From: Burkholderiales bacterium
Lineage (GTDB): Bacteria > Pseudomonadota > Gammaproteobacteria > Burkholderiales > Burkholderiaceae
Reading direction: 5' to 3'
NCBI GenBank assembly: GCA_947447845.1
Contig: CANFNO010000227.1
Location: forward strand, 1-5,576
DNA length: 5,576 bases
A program made the translations under genes and the position numbers. Of this stretch, positions 5,488 to 5,576 are shown one piece after another (within the stretch, counting starts at the first letter, position 1; each line of letters begins with the position of its first letter). Below the pieces are notes generated by a model. The model searched no databases. It saw only the letters and a list, made by a program, of their open reading frames with translations, and was not told the DNA's origin.

Positions 5488-5576
5488 TTGTTTGTTCCTT
5501 GTGTCGAATCTAATGCCGGTTGCAGCAACTGCGCAGCAACCCCGCCGTCATCAACTGCCACGCGTTGGTCTCGAAC
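5484..5576 (-). CDS. C-terminal end of an upstream gene, possibly a CydC/CydD-type ABC transporter
   Basis: Seen: a frame open from the window edge for 30 codons, ending in TGA at 5486-5484, which overlaps the cydA ATG as ATGA. Such an overlap is typical of a translationally coupled operon pair. The readable piece contains VRDQRVAVDDGG followed by AAQLLQPALD; this vaguely resembles the end of an ABC transporter ATPase, where a 'DGRV...DG...LL' pattern is common. Family knowledge: cydD and cydC, the transporter needed for bd assembly, often precede cydA. The assignment is weak because only 30 residues are visible and another frame is also open over part of this stretch (to a TAG about 25 bases before cydA). 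It may instead be non-coding leader DNA. Confidence 0.35.
   Translation of the reverse strand, partial: VRDQRVAVDDGGVAAQLLQPALDSTQGTNK
5496..5500 (-). promoter_or_regulatory. Ribosome binding site of cydA
   Basis: AAGGA on the minus strand, eight bases before the cydA ATG. It confirms the start at 5487. No convincing promoter, FNR box or ArcA site could be recognised in the 89 bases between cydA and the window edge. Confidence 0.75.

Noticed and set aside
5518..5541. Inverted ends GGTTGC...GCAACC that could suggest a hairpin or operator before cydA
   Set aside because: Only six base pairs with a 12-base loop and no matching inner pairs; it is a by-product of the GCAGCAAC direct repeat and too weak to call a regulatory site.
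5540..5560. A TTGAT half-site on the minus strand resembling part of an FNR box
   Set aside because: The second half (ATCAA at the right spacing) is absent, so it cannot be supported as an FNR site.

Overview
The window is one continuous minus-strand gene cluster from a betaproteobacterium, most likely Burkholderiales and Comamonadaceae-like. This placement is an inference from the form of the Rieske protein and the style of the cyd genes; no marker gene fixes it. Transcription runs from high to low coordinates. Every gene is packed within about 30 bases of the next or overlaps it, so the window looks like the inside of a single operon cut at both ends. There is no gene-free stretch longer than about 100 bases and no convincing promoter or terminator.

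From right to left: the last 30 codons of an unidentified upstream reading frame (5576-5484), whose stop overlaps the start of cydA; cydA (5487-3928) and cydB (3916-2780), the two large subunits of a cytochrome bd quinol oxidase with all haem ligands present; a complete Rieske iron-sulfur protein (2793-2194) that overlaps the end of cydB; cydX (2173-2060, 37 residues), the small third subunit; and ybgE (2057-1764, GTG start), the usual tail gene of proteobacterial cyd operons.

A second block follows directly: a metallo-beta-lactamase-fold protein of the ETHE1/persulfide dioxygenase type with a disturbed metal site (1762-1109); a 26-codon reading frame carrying a Rossmann-type FAD-binding motif, which looks like the stump of a deleted flavoprotein gene (1112-1032); a group II truncated haemoglobin (1035-622); and the first 197 codons of a membrane-anchored alpha/beta hydrolase (593-1), which runs off the left edge.

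Functionally, the core makes an O2-scavenging bd oxidase. This enzyme type is known to resist sulfide and nitric oxide. The downstream genes (sulfur-type MBL protein, flavoprotein remnant, truncated globin) would fit a sulfide, persulfide or NO defence module co-expressed with bd, but part of that module seems to have decayed here. The most unusual points are the Rieske gene wedged between cydB and cydX, the flavoprotein fossil with both gene junctions preserved, and the altered metal-binding motifs of the MBL protein.
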